NCBI RefSeq assembly: GCF_000018405.1 | Contig: NC_009943.1 | Location: 272,417-336,416, forward strand | Source of the DNA: Desulfosudis oleivorans Hxd3 | GTDB lineage: Bacteria; Desulfobacterota; Desulfobacteria; Desulfobacterales; Desulfosudaceae | Direction: 5' to 3' | Length of the DNA: 64,000 nt | Shown here: positions 19,673-28,657 of the stretch, piece by piece | How the letters are laid out: every line of letters begins with the position of its first letter | How positions within the stretch are numbered: the first letter of the stretch is position 1 | Made by a program: the position numbers and the translations under genes | The notes under the pieces: model-generated | Seen by the model: the letters and a program-made list of their open reading frames with translations, nothing else | Databases searched by the model: none | What the model was told of the DNA's origin: nothing

Positions 19673-20095
19673 ATGTCTGAAAAAGATACAATTACCGGCG
19701 TTAAGCCCTGTCCGTTTTGCGGGCAAGCGGATATATCTGTGCGTTCAGAGACCATCCCTGTTCTCGGGGGGACTGGGGATCTGCAGGAAGTAACTATATA
19801 TCAGGTGTGCTGCAAGACCTGTAACGCCGAAGGCCCCTCCCTCATGGTAAAAACAACCGCAAAGCACGCCGAATCTGAAGCCGCAGTCCTTGAACAGTGG
19901 AACCAACGCCTCGGGCGGCACAAGGATGCACCTCCCAATCTTAAAAACTGCCCCTTCTGCGGGGAACAGCCGGAAGTGCTTCGCGACCCTGAACCTGCAC
20001 CCATACTCGTTGAAATCTTCTGCTCCGACTGCGGCGCCACAGGCCCGGCAAATGATAAAGACGATCTGATGGTGCTCTGGAATAAACGAGCGTGA
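19673..20095 (+). CDS. Tandem Lar-like zinc-ribbon protein
   Basis: A 140-residue protein made of two copies of the Lar (restriction alleviation) zinc-ribbon fold. Copy 1: KPCPFCGQ, then CCKTCNAEGP, ending LEQWNQRLG. Copy 2: KNCPFCGEQ, then CSDCGATGP, ending LWNKRA. Phage Lar proteins modulate type I restriction, but a single copy is usual. The same doublet is fused to the C-terminus of the DnaE protein encoded at 23250-26903. GAGGGGGG precedes the ATG, and the stop overlaps the next start (GTGA). A DNA- or protein-binding role within the island is inferred. Confidence 0.82.
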   Translation: MSEKDTITGVKPCPFCGQADISVRSETIPVLGGTGDLQEVTIYQVCCKTCNAEGPSLMVKTTAKHAESEAAVLEQWNQRLGRHKDAPPNLKNCPFCGEQPEVLRDPEPAPILVEIFCSDCGATGPANDKDDLMVLWNKRA

Positions 20096-20727
20096 CTGAC
20101 ACCATTATGGAATATAAAATTCAAGCAGATCCCGAACAACTGCAACCCTGGCCGGCTTTAAAGAAAAAACTCAGCACCAGCGCCCCGGAAATACCTGGGG
20201 GTGGATTCAGGCAATCCCGACGGGTCCAGGGGATGATAGATTGCCACAGCCTGGCAAGGGGCTACAGCCAGCTCTTTATTTATATACAAAAGGGGTTGGG
20301 TGCGTATGCGGTAGAAATATCGAAAATGATCAAAACAATTTATTCCATTAAAGACAGTGATATAAGGCTCCGGCTTTACCTGGCCGCATTTGGCGACCCG
20401 GAGTTGACCGTCCACCCCCGGCCATACACGACCTACGGGTACAAAACAGCAACAAGGACAATAGTGGAAAACTTGGCCGGTGAGGGCATAAAAACGCCTT
20501 GCCTCCTGGATACCCTGGATATGAATCCTTATTTAAAAGCCGGGCAATACAGAAGGGCTGACAGGGGCTTGATCATCATTTTTGCAAGTGCGTTGGAAGA
20601 TGTGCGGTTTTCAGAAACAGCCATGGAAAAACTGTCGAGGCAGAAAAACAGCTATATAGTGGCGGTAAGCGGAGAAGAGGTTAAGGGTGCATTGTTGCGG
20701 CAACCAAATTTTGAACAGGAGGGTTAA
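20092..20727 (+). CDS. Uncharacterised island protein
   Basis: 211 residues from a GTG at 20092 that overlaps the previous stop; an ATG at 20107 is the alternative. Alternating hydrophobic strands (SQLFIYIQKGL, RADRGLIIIFASAL, SYIVAVSGEEV) suggest an alpha/beta fold, possibly a degenerate von Willebrand A-like domain, but no metal-binding motif is visible, so I do not assign it. It is in the middle of the island operon, with the next gene starting 1 bp after its stop. Confidence 0.68.
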   Translation: MTDTIMEYKIQADPEQLQPWPALKKKLSTSAPEIPGGGFRQSRRVQGMIDCHSLARGYSQLFIYIQKGLGAYAVEISKMIKTIYSIKDSDIRLRLYLAAFGDPELTVHPRPYTTYGYKTATRTIVENLAGEGIKTPCLLDTLDMNPYLKAGQYRRADRGLIIIFASALEDVRFSETAMEKLSRQKNSYIVAVSGEEVKGALLRQPNFEQEG

Positions 20728-20728
20728 C

Positions 20729-21697
20729 ATGCAAACTTTAGTTCGAGACGTAGAAAAATTATGGAACGGCAAGAAAGCTTCCTTTGAGCAAAGGATCGCT
20801 GGTTGGGTAAATGACGTTAATAAAAACAAAGCAAAGACGGAAGAAGCAAGAAAGAGGTTTCACCAGTGGGACCCTCTCCGAGTGTACACGAGTGTATCAA
20901 GAATAAAAAATGCTCCGGCTTACTTTTCGCTCCGTTTCTTTGGGCAGGAAGTAGCAGTGATTCAGGCAAATGGGAAACAAGCGGTCCAGCTTAGCATTGA
21001 GCCAAAGCATGTAAACTGGACCGAAAGAGACTTTGATAAAAATTTTCGTTCTAAGTTTAATGCAGGTAAAATCCCATGGGATAGTGCACGCGCAAAGCGT
21101 TTTAGAGAACTATTCAAGGCAATTAAAAATCCGACGCCACATTCTCGTGAGCACCTTGTTGAGACAGAGATTATAAATAGCATGAAAAAGTTTCCGAGTA
21201 AGTCAGGAATTTCTAATATTCAACCCGTTTTCTTTGCAGATTGCCCTCTCCAGGTCCCTCTCCCAATAAAAGGTTCTTCAGGTGTTCCTGAGGAGAGTCG
21301 TGGTGGAAATATGGACATACTGGCTCGAAGAGGAAAAGGTGGAAGAAATGCAAGGCTTTCTGTGTGGGAATTGAAAAAACCGGGTATGCCAAACGCTGCT
21401 CTAATAAAAGCTATCAAGCAGAGTATTATATATGCGAGTACTCTCAGAATGGTGTTGCGTTCACAGTCAGGGCCAGAATGGTATAAGCTATTTGGCTTTA
21501 ATGGTCGTCTTCCTAAAAATTTAAAAATTGAGGCTGTTCTAACAATCGCCCATAAAGATAAAGATGAATTTGAGCAGGCCAAAAAGACACTTTCACCATG
21601 GACACCATTATGCATGGGCAACGACTCTATTCTTCCACATGTTGCCTACTACAATGACGCGACGTACAAGGTCCAACAAATCATACCCATTAATTAA
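20729..21697 (+). CDS. Second PD-(D/E)XK nuclease-like protein
   Basis: A 322-residue protein with AGGAGGG just before the ATG at 20729; a longer open frame begins at 20687 but lacks a site. The nuclease-like core has E145/E147 (VETEI), D196 (GGNMDILARR) and E214-x-K216 (VWELKKPG), the PD-(D/E)XK pattern. The C-terminal region contains the strand EAVLTIAH typical of such folds. It is distinctly more AT-rich than the flanking genes, so it may have joined the island separately. It shares no obvious similarity with the first island nuclease beyond the fold motif. Confidence 0.78.
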   Translation: MQTLVRDVEKLWNGKKASFEQRIAGWVNDVNKNKAKTEEARKRFHQWDPLRVYTSVSRIKNAPAYFSLRFFGQEVAVIQANGKQAVQLSIEPKHVNWTERDFDKNFRSKFNAGKIPWDSARAKRFRELFKAIKNPTPHSREHLVETEIINSMKKFPSKSGISNIQPVFFADCPLQVPLPIKGSSGVPEESRGGNMDILARRGKGGRNARLSVWELKKPGMPNAALIKAIKQSIIYASTLRMVLRSQSGPEWYKLFGFNGRLPKNLKIEAVLTIAHKDKDEFEQAKKTLSPWTPLCMGNDSILPHVAYYNDATYKVQQIIPIN

Positions 21698-21708
21698 ATA
21701 GGGGAAAA

Positions 21709-23034
21709 ATGCAAATAATTCCCCACAAAGGCACCCACATGATCGGCGGGACCTGTGTTGAGCTGCGGGCTGAAGGGCAAGGCCTGCTGCTGGACATGGG
21801 CATGCCCCTGGTCAACCCGAATGGAACGGAGTTTGATGAGAATACGGTCAAGCGGCCGATAGAAAAACTGATGGCGGACGACATTCTGCCCCGGGTGCCG
21901 GGCCTGTATGACAAGTCTGAATGCAACCTTGCCGGTATCGTGCTGACCCATGCCCACCGGGATCATTTCGGCCTGAGCCAGTTTGTAAAACCCGACATTC
22001 CGATATTTGCCGGCCAGACCACGGCCGACCTGATCGGCGCTATCCGCCTGTTTTTTCCGGATCAGCTTGACCCCGCCCGCCTGACAATCATCAAGGCGCA
22101 CTGGCAGCCGGTTACTGTCGGCCCCTTTACCATCAAATCGCATCCAGTGGACCATTCCGCACCGGGCGCCATGGCCGTGGAAGTGGAAGCCGCCGGCAAA
22201 AAGGTGTTTTTTACCGGGGATCTCCGCGCCCACGGCTATAAATACCGGACATTTGAAAATCTTCTTAAAAATCCACCGAAAAACGTGGATGCCATGCTGA
22301 TGGAGGGATCATCCCTGGGCAGAGGCCCCACGGAATACGCCTACCCCGATGAGTCTTCGGTTAAAGAAGCCCTGATCAACGAAATTAAAGATGACCCTAA
22401 CCTGGTACTTTTGTTCTGCTCCTCCCAGAATGTGGACCGGGTTGTCAGCGCCTGCCGGGCAGCTCAAGCAACAGGCCGTGAACTGGTGATGGATTATTAT
22501 ACTGCCTACATTTTGTATCTTTTAAAGAACACATCAAGAAACATTCCCCAATTTTTCTGGGATGAAGTCCGTCTTCTGTCGTGGCCATGGCACGTTCACG
22601 CATTAGAAGAAAATGGGCACAAGGGGTTTGTTATTACACTTAACAACAAGGGCGGCACCGTCAAGCCGGAGGAAATTTTCAACAACCCTGACAAATTTCT
22701 TGTTCTGGCCAAACCCAACAGGACCCTGCCGACTCTGACTAAAGGCCTTGGGGCCGATCAGATCACCTGCATGTGGTCCATGTGGTCCGGCTACCTGAAA
22801 GACCCGGAAAAAAATTTTGCCGCCTTTCTCCGGACTAAAAATATCCCCGACGGGCAGATCAAACACATCCACACCAGCGGCCATGCCACCATCAAGGACC
22901 TGGGCCGATTGGTCAAAGCCGTCAATCCCGGACTCCTTATCCCCATCCACACCTTCCACCCGGATGATTATGATCAGTTCATCGACCCGGCCAGGGTCAA
23001 GGTATTAAATGACGGGGATGTTTGGGAGATTTAA
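21709..23034 (+). CDS. RNase J-like metallo-beta-lactamase (beta-CASP) protein
   Basis: A 441-residue protein with the full set of MBL/beta-CASP motifs: THAHRDH near residues 80-86, DHSAPGA near 147, GDLRAHG near 170, SGHA near 388 and PIHTFHP near 411. These coordinate two zinc ions in RNase J and related 5' exo/endonucleases of RNA or DNA. Its order (MBL, beta-CASP insertion, MBL) is complete, so it should be active. GGGGAAA precedes the ATG. It is the last gene before palindrome C and dnaE. Whether RNA or DNA is its substrate cannot be told from sequence. Confidence 0.9.
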   Translation: MQIIPHKGTHMIGGTCVELRAEGQGLLLDMGMPLVNPNGTEFDENTVKRPIEKLMADDILPRVPGLYDKSECNLAGIVLTHAHRDHFGLSQFVKPDIPIFAGQTTADLIGAIRLFFPDQLDPARLTIIKAHWQPVTVGPFTIKSHPVDHSAPGAMAVEVEAAGKKVFFTGDLRAHGYKYRTFENLLKNPPKNVDAMLMEGSSLGRGPTEYAYPDESSVKEALINEIKDDPNLVLLFCSSQNVDRVVSACRAAQATGRELVMDYYTAYILYLLKNTSRNIPQFFWDEVRLLSWPWHVHALEENGHKGFVITLNNKGGTVKPEEIFNNPDKFLVLAKPNRTLPTLTKGLGADQITCMWSMWSGYLKDPEKNFAAFLRTKNIPDGQIKHIHTSGHATIKDLGRLVKAVNPGLLIPIHTFHPDDYDQFIDPARVKVLNDGDVWEI

Positions 23035-23088
23035 AGCGAATATTTCACCCTTCGCCCGGTGTCAGTTGTTTTTCAAAAGCGTCTTATC

Positions 23089-23105
23089 GTTCCGTCATCT
23101 GGAAC
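23089..23105. promoter_or_regulatory. Operator-like palindrome C
   Basis: GTTCC-GTCATCT-GGAAC, about 145 bp upstream of the dnaE start in a 215-bp gap. It matches the consensus found at the other island promoters. Confidence 0.75.
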
Positions 23106-23249
23106 AACCCAAATCTATAATTTGATTAAACAGGATCGCTGCGCATTGAATGGCAGGAGCAGACCTGCGTGTCTGCCCGGTCAAAGGGCGGACACAAGGT
23201 TCGCCCCTGCGTAAATATCGATTAAACAGTTAAGTCCAAAGGAGCCGCC

Positions 23250-26200
23250 ATGACGACCGTCCCAGATCAATTTGTCCATCTTCATGTTCACACCTGCTAC
23301 AGCCTGCTGGACGGGATAATTCGCCCGGACGATCTGGTTGCGCGGGCCGTTGAATACAAGATGCCGGCCGTGGCCATCACCGACCACGGCACCATGTTCG
23401 GCGTTATTCAATTTTACATGGAAGCCGTCAGGGCGGGCATTAAACCCATAATCGGCTGTGAATGCTATGTGGCGCCGCGGACCATCGCCGACAAAACACC
23501 GGCAGACCACGCCGGCCTGTCCCATCTTGTTTTGCTGGCCGAAACCATGGAAGGCTATCGCAACCTCTGCCGGTTGGCCACTATCGCCCAGCAGGACGGT
23601 TTTTTTCACAAACCCCGGATTGATAAAGCATTGCTACAAAAACACGCCAAAGGCCTGATCGGTCTGTCTGCCTGCCTGAAAGGAGAAATACCCCACCTGA
23701 TCTGCAGGGGCAGGCAGGACGAAGCCGATGCCGCGGCACGGCAGTATTGCGATATGCTGGGGGACAGAAATTTTTTTCTGGAAGTCCAGAACAACGGCCT
23801 GCCCGAACAGGAAACGGTCAACAACGCCCTGCTGGACATGAGCCGGCGACTTTCCATCCCCCTGGTGGGCACCAATGACTGTCATTACCTGGACCCTGAA
23901 GACAGCCGTGCCCACGAGATTGCCTTATGTCTTCAGACAGGCCAGACCATCCACGATACCGACCGGCTTAAGTTTGATACCAACCAGCTCAACTTCAAGT
24001 CCACCGGGGAGATGTGCGTTTTTCTGGAGCCCTTTCCCAGGGCCGCGGCCAACACCGTAGCCATTGCAGAGCGGTGCCAGGTGGCCTTTGACTTCAGCGC
24101 CCGGCATTTTCCCGTGCTTGAAACACCACCGGGCAAGACCATGGCTGACATGCTTGAAGATAGCGCCATGGCCGGCCTGAAAAAACGATGGCAGCACATT
24201 TGCAAGCAGAGCAGCCACGCCGATAAATCGGTTTATCAACAGCGGTTAGCGTATGAGCTGGCTGTAATCAATGAGATGGGGGCCCCCGGCTACTTTCTGA
24301 TCATAGCCGATTTTATTGCGTATGCTAAAAACAACGGTATCCTCACCGGCCCGGGCCGGGGATCTGCGCCCGGCAGCCTGGTCTGTTACTGCCTGGGCAT
24401 CACCGGTGTTGATCCCATCGAGCACGGTCTGCTGTTTGAACGGTTTTTGAACCCGGAACGAAACGTCATGCCGGATATCGACGTGGACATCTGCATTAAC
24501 GGCCGGGAAAAAATACACCAATATCTGATGGACAAATACAACCGGGATGACGGGGAGGACTATGCGGCCTGTATCGCAACTTTAGGCACCATGAGAAGCA
24601 GGGCCGCTCTCCGGGAGGTGGGTCGGGCGCTGATTATGCCGTTGGACGACGTGAACAAAGTCGCAAAGCTGATACCGCCTGGCGCCAGAAGTCTGGACGA
24701 CGCCCTGAAAAAAGAGCCGGCCTTGAGGGCACTGATCGATTCAAAACCAGAGTTTGGTGAGCTGATGGACGTCATCCGGAAGCTGGAAGGGTTGCCGTTC
24801 CATATTCTTATGAACGCCGCCGGGATTGTCTTGAGCGATAAACCGTTGACCTGTTACACGCCCTTATATCGTTTTAAAGGTGAAATGATAACCCAGCTTG
24901 ACGCCCGGTCGTTGGAAACCATGGGGTTGGCCAGGCTGGACCTGCTGGGCATGAGGGACCTGACGGTTATCAGCGATACCTTGCAACTGATAAAGAACCA
25001 GGGCCGGCAAACGCCGGACCTTTCCCGGATAGACACCACGGACGCCGCCACCTGTCAGCTTCTGTCCAAAGGAGACACTTTCGGTGTGTTTCAGCTTGCA
25101 AGCACCGGCATGAAAGAGCTGCTGGTAAAAGCCCGGCCGCGATCGCTGTCTGAAGTTGCCGTGCTGATCGCCCTGTATCGTCCAGGCCTTTTGGAAAATG
25201 GCATGGTTGCAGATTACCTTGGAAGAAAACAAGGCCTGAAAGACACAACTTATCCCACGGCGAAACTGGAACCGATTTTAAAAGAGACCTGTGGCCTGCC
25301 GGTCTATCAGGAGCAGATCATGCAGGCGGTCCAGGTGCTGGCAGGCTACACGCCGGGACAATCCGACGATTTTCGCAAGGCGATGGGAAAAAGGATAGCC
25401 GAAAAAATTGCAGATCACCGCCAACGGTTTATTAACGGCGCCGCCGCCAAAGGCATTGACAAAGCCACGGCGTTGCAACTGTTTGAACAACTCGAATACT
25501 TTGGCGCCTATGGATTCAACAAAGCCCACAGCATCGCCTATGCCTTCATTGCCTGGCAGATGGCATGTCTCAAAGCGCACTTTCCAGCTGAATTCATGGC
25601 GGTGTGGCTGGACATAAGTTTCGGGTGTGTAGACAGGATCGCCCGCTTAATTGGTGAATGCCGCGACAGCAACATCCCTGTCCTGCCGCCGGATGTCAAT
25701 CAAAGTGCCAGACAATTTACAGTGGTCAACGGGCAGATACGATGCGGTCTGGCATGCGTCAAGAAAACAGACAAAGGACTGATAGACGCAATTATTGCCG
25801 AGCGCACCGCCGCCGGTCCATTTGTATCCCTGTCTGATTTCTGTAACCGCATGTCGGCCGGGCGTCCGGAACTACTGCAGGATAGAAAAGCTCTTGAAAA
25901 CCTGGTCAAAGCCGGTGCGTTTGACAGCACCGGCGCCACCCGGTCGCAAATGATGGCAGTTCTTGATGAGATTTTGAAGCCGTCACTCGATCTACAACAG
26001 CCCCGAAAGCCGGCTGTCCCGGCTCTGCCGGAGGTCGGCGAATGGTCCCCACACCTTCGGCGGGCCCTTGAAAAAAGGGCGATGGGAATCTGTTTAACCC
26101 CGGCGCCCCCGGCATATTGTCATGCAAAATTGAAGCGCCCGACTACTACCCCCCTGTGCTCCATTTACGAAAATCCTCAAGGCGGCCGGGTCGCTGTCGA

Positions 26201-26903
26201 TGGTATCTGGAAAGCGGTTGAGTATAAGCAGGGCAAAGATGGGTGTCCCATGGCCCTGGCGGAGCTGGAAGACAACAATGCGGCAATCGAAGTCGTCATT
26301 CCGGCTGAAATTTACGAGTCTGCCCGGCACGCCTTGCTGCCGGGCAGGCCGGTCATCGTGGAAGGTCGCTATGAATGTGATGAAGTTAGAATAAGTCCAT
26401 TGCAGGCTGAGCGGATAATCCCGTTGACCGATATTACTTTTCCCGGGCTGCCGCAGGGCAAAAAAGAAGACTTGCCCCGCAGCCTGGCATGTCCTTTTTG
26501 CGGCCACGCCCAGACATGGCTGCGCATGGAATATGCACCGCCAGAAGATTTAAAAACAAGCACGGACATGGAAATTGCATGTCAACTGCGTTGTGGGTAC
26601 TGCCGGGCTGTCGGTCCCGTTACTACCGTAGGAATAACCGCTGACCGTGTGCAGGTTGAAATCGCCGCCATCGGCCAATGGAACCAACGTGCCGGTCATG
26701 GAACAGATGATACCCGGAAGCTGAAGCCCTGTGCTTTTTGCGGCCATCATCCCCCCGACATAGAATATGTAATTGATCCTGATCCCCTCGAAGAAATAGA
26801 GACCGGGGTAATCAACCAGATTACCTGTCCGCAATGCGGCGCTGCCGTCCATTCCATGTGCTTTTGCGACCCATGTCTGACAAAGTGGAACCTGAGACAA
26901 TAA
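23250..26903 (+). CDS. dnaE: Accessory DNA polymerase III alpha (DnaE-type) fused to two Lar-like zinc ribbons
   Basis: A 1217-residue C-family polymerase. The PHP domain is intact (HLHVHT at 10-15, TDHG near 50, GCECY), so proofreading is possible. Palm motifs are GPGRGSAPGS near 368 and the catalytic PDIDVD at about 408-413. YGFNKAHSIAYAF near 752 marks the polymerase fingers, and an OB-fold is at about 980-1065. The polymerase alone is ~1070 residues, near DnaE2/ImuC length, with no tau-binding tail. The last ~140 residues are two Lar-like domains (ACPFCGH...WNQRA, then PCAFCGH...KWNLRQ), a fusion I do not know from standard DnaE. AAAGGAG precedes the ATG. No imuA/imuB is present in the window. 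Confidence 0.93.
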   Translation: MTTVPDQFVHLHVHTCYSLLDGIIRPDDLVARAVEYKMPAVAITDHGTMFGVIQFYMEAVRAGIKPIIGCECYVAPRTIADKTPADHAGLSHLVLLAETMEGYRNLCRLATIAQQDGFFHKPRIDKALLQKHAKGLIGLSACLKGEIPHLICRGRQDEADAAARQYCDMLGDRNFFLEVQNNGLPEQETVNNALLDMSRRLSIPLVGTNDCHYLDPEDSRAHEIALCLQTGQTIHDTDRLKFDTNQLNFKSTGEMCVFLEPFPRAAANTVAIAERCQVAFDFSARHFPVLETPPGKTMADMLEDSAMAGLKKRWQHICKQSSHADKSVYQQRLAYELAVINEMGAPGYFLIIADFIAYAKNNGILTGPGRGSAPGSLVCYCLGITGVDPIEHGLLFERFLNPERNVMPDIDVDICINGREKIHQYLMDKYNRDDGEDYAACIATLGTMRSRAALREVGRALIMPLDDVNKVAKLIPPGARSLDDALKKEPALRALIDSKPEFGELMDVIRKLEGLPFHILMNAAGIVLSDKPLTCYTPLYRFKGEMITQLDARSLETMGLARLDLLGMRDLTVISDTLQLIKNQGRQTPDLSRIDTTDAATCQLLSKGDTFGVFQLASTGMKELLVKARPRSLSEVAVLIALYRPGLLENGMVADYLGRKQGLKDTTYPTAKLEPILKETCGLPVYQEQIMQAVQVLAGYTPGQSDDFRKAMGKRIAEKIADHRQRFINGAAAKGIDKATALQLFEQLEYFGAYGFNKAHSIAYAFIAWQMACLKAHFPAEFMAVWLDISFGCVDRIARLIGECRDSNIPVLPPDVNQSARQFTVVNGQIRCGLACVKKTDKGLIDAIIAERTAAGPFVSLSDFCNRMSAGRPELLQDRKALENLVKAGAFDSTGATRSQMMAVLDEILKPSLDLQQPRKPAVPALPEVGEWSPHLRRALEKRAMGICLTPAPPAYCHAKLKRPTTTPLCSIYENPQGGRVAVDGIWKAVEYKQGKDGCPMALAELEDNNAAIEVVIPAEIYESARHALLPGRPVIVEGRYECDEVRISPLQAERIIPLTDITFPGLPQGKKEDLPRSLACPFCGHAQTWLRMEYAPPEDLKTSTDMEIACQLRCGYCRAVGPVTTVGITADRVQVEIAAIGQWNQRAGHGTDDTRKLKPCAFCGHHPPDIEYVIDPDPLEEIETGVINQITCPQCGAAVHSMCFCDPCLTKWNLRQ

Positions 26904-26939
26904 GGACCCGAGAAGGTCAGCAGGTATAAAACCTGTCCC

Positions 26940-26956
26940 GTTCCTACTTATGGAAC
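26940..26956. promoter_or_regulatory. Operator-like palindrome D
   Basis: GTTCC-TACTTAT-GGAAC, about 40 bp upstream of the FtsZ-like C start. An outer CCCG/CGGG pair surrounds it imperfectly. Confidence 0.75.
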
Positions 26957-26995
26957 ATCATAGCGGGATATTCAAAATAAAAAAAGGACTACACC

Positions 26996-27964
26996 ATGAC
27001 CACAACCCGAACTATAAGTCGCTGCGACTTTCTTCTGAACGCTCTGGCCGCATGCGCCGGAACCGTTCTCCCATTGTCGTTATCTGCACCCTCGCCGACC
27101 GACTCGCTGGCGCCATCGCCCCGGCCCATAGAAATAAAAAGGCTTGCTCCTATGACTCATCCTGATGATTCTTTCAAAACAACAGTCTTCTGCATGGGCA
27201 GACCCGGCCTGTATGCTGTTTCACGGATGGTCCACCGGTTCGGCCACATCGACCGCAACGTGGACTACCTCTTTGTGGACACGCACGACACAGAAGACAC
27301 CAACCTGTATCTGCCGGAAGCAACCCGCACCCTTCTCACAGATTTGTTGGCCGAAAGCCACCTGGCACTCATTGTCGCCGACACGGAAAGGGGTATACCC
27401 GAAGCACTGCGCACTCAATTTGCCGAATGGCGCAGACAATCTTCCAACATGACCGTAACCTTTTGCCTGGCCCCGGCCGCGCCGGCAAATGCCCGGCAAC
27501 CTGTATGGACCCGGCAGCCAAACGACGTCATTGTGAACGTCCCCGCAACACCAGCCGACACAACCGCATTAATGCCGTACGCGATTTTTGGCCTCTGTCA
27601 CCCGGTCTATTATCCGGGGCTTGTGGGCCTTGATCTTGACGACATCAAAACCGTTTTAAGCCGTACAGGGGGCATACGATTTGGCATGGCTACCGCGGTC
27701 GGCGAAAATCGCCCGGCAACAGCCATGCGGAAGGCGCTGAAGCAAGTCTATGCCGGCATTCCCCCGTCCGCCGTGCAAACAGGGCTCCTCGCCTTCATCA
27801 CAACCAACGACGAAGATGATCTCTCCTTCGAAGATCTGACAGAGGCCGCGGACCTGCTGCACGAAGCCCTTCGCCCTTTTGATAATGCGGAGTATACCTG
27901 GGCGCACCGCGTGACGCCCAGCGTGAAAAAAGGCGAGGTGCTGGTCACGGTTTATGCCGGATAA
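26996..27964 (+). CDS. FtsZ-like protein C: T7 loop kept, GTP signature lost
   Basis: A 322-residue FtsZ-like protein of full two-domain length. The region equivalent to GGGTGTG reads VADTERGIPEAL, so the nucleotide-binding signature is gone. The second domain is clear: PGLVGLDLDDIKTVL (about residues 207-221) matches FtsZ PGLMNVDFADVRTVM, the T7 loop with its catalytic aspartates. VGENRPATAMRKAL matches the next FtsZ segment. The N-terminus ISRCDFLLNALAACAG resembles a Tat signal with one arginine replaced by cysteine; if real, it would anchor or export the protein. An internal ATG at 27152 would remove it. It is complementary to FtsZ-like A and B. Confidence 0.8.
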   Translation: MTTTRTISRCDFLLNALAACAGTVLPLSLSAPSPTDSLAPSPRPIEIKRLAPMTHPDDSFKTTVFCMGRPGLYAVSRMVHRFGHIDRNVDYLFVDTHDTEDTNLYLPEATRTLLTDLLAESHLALIVADTERGIPEALRTQFAEWRRQSSNMTVTFCLAPAAPANARQPVWTRQPNDVIVNVPATPADTTALMPYAIFGLCHPVYYPGLVGLDLDDIKTVLSRTGGIRFGMATAVGENRPATAMRKALKQVYAGIPPSAVQTGLLAFITTNDEDDLSFEDLTEAADLLHEALRPFDNAEYTWAHRVTPSVKKGEVLVTVYAG

Positions 27965-27967
27965 TGA

Positions 27968-28474
27968 CTATGCGCTTAAACTGGAATCAAACGGAATCTT
28001 CTGAATCATTTTAAAATCAAGGCCAAAAATGATTTGGTGCTCAGACTCTGAATAGAATTTTTCAAGACACCCTTCTTCCTCAAAGCCAAATTTTACATAT
28101 AATCTGATAGCGTTTTTATAAAATTTATGGCTACTGGTATTAACAAACAGCTTTCGAGCATTTTTCTTTTTAAGTTGCTCTATGACAAAATCAAGAAGAG
28201 TGGAAGCATATCCTTTGCATTTGTGGTGTTGGGATGTATACAGCCAATTAAGCCAATAAATACCCTTAACTCCTTCCGATTGCTCTAAACAATAACCGGC
28301 AGTCCCAACTATTTCGCCTTCTTTTTCTAAAACAAAAACAACGTCTGCATCATGCTTTCCATCAAAAAAATTTTTATAATACGATTGCGCTGATTCATAG
28401 TCATATGATTTAGGCCAGCTTTTAAAAATAGCCATAATGCCTTCAAGATCGTCTTTTTTTGCAATTCTGATCAT
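27968..28474 (-). CDS. GNAT family N-acetyltransferase
   Basis: 168 residues from the ATG at 28474, where AGAGGG is well placed; an ATG at 28522 (after GGAAAGGA) would add 16 residues. The GNAT acetyl-CoA motif A is HHKCKGYASTLL, and FYKNAIRLYVKFGFEEEG is the typical C-terminal motif. It is AT-rich and runs against the island operons, and it has no palindrome upstream, so it is probably a passenger. The substrate is unknown. Confidence 0.88.
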   Translation of the reverse strand: MIRIAKKDDLEGIMAIFKSWPKSYDYESAQSYYKNFFDGKHDADVVFVLEKEGEIVGTAGYCLEQSEGVKGIYWLNWLYTSQHHKCKGYASTLLDFVIEQLKKKNARKLFVNTSSHKFYKNAIRLYVKFGFEEEGCLEKFYSESEHQIIFGLDFKMIQKIPFDSSLSA

Positions 28475-28657
28475 GCGCCCTCTTAAAACGATGCTGTTAC
28501 TGTGAAGTGTCAGTTTTGCCATAAAGATTCCTTTCCGGGGACGTCATTTTTGATACTGGATGCCGGGTTGCGCCCGCCATAACAAATAAAGTATTGACTT
28601 GTTTGTTCAGAGACCCTCTGCTATGGGGTCGTCCGGGCAGGCCTGCGGTTATGATAA

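Noticed and set aside
23250-26903. The host's main replicative polymerase
   Set aside because: Length without the Lar tail, absence of a tau-binding tail, and location in an accessory island under shared palindromes argue for an accessory enzyme.
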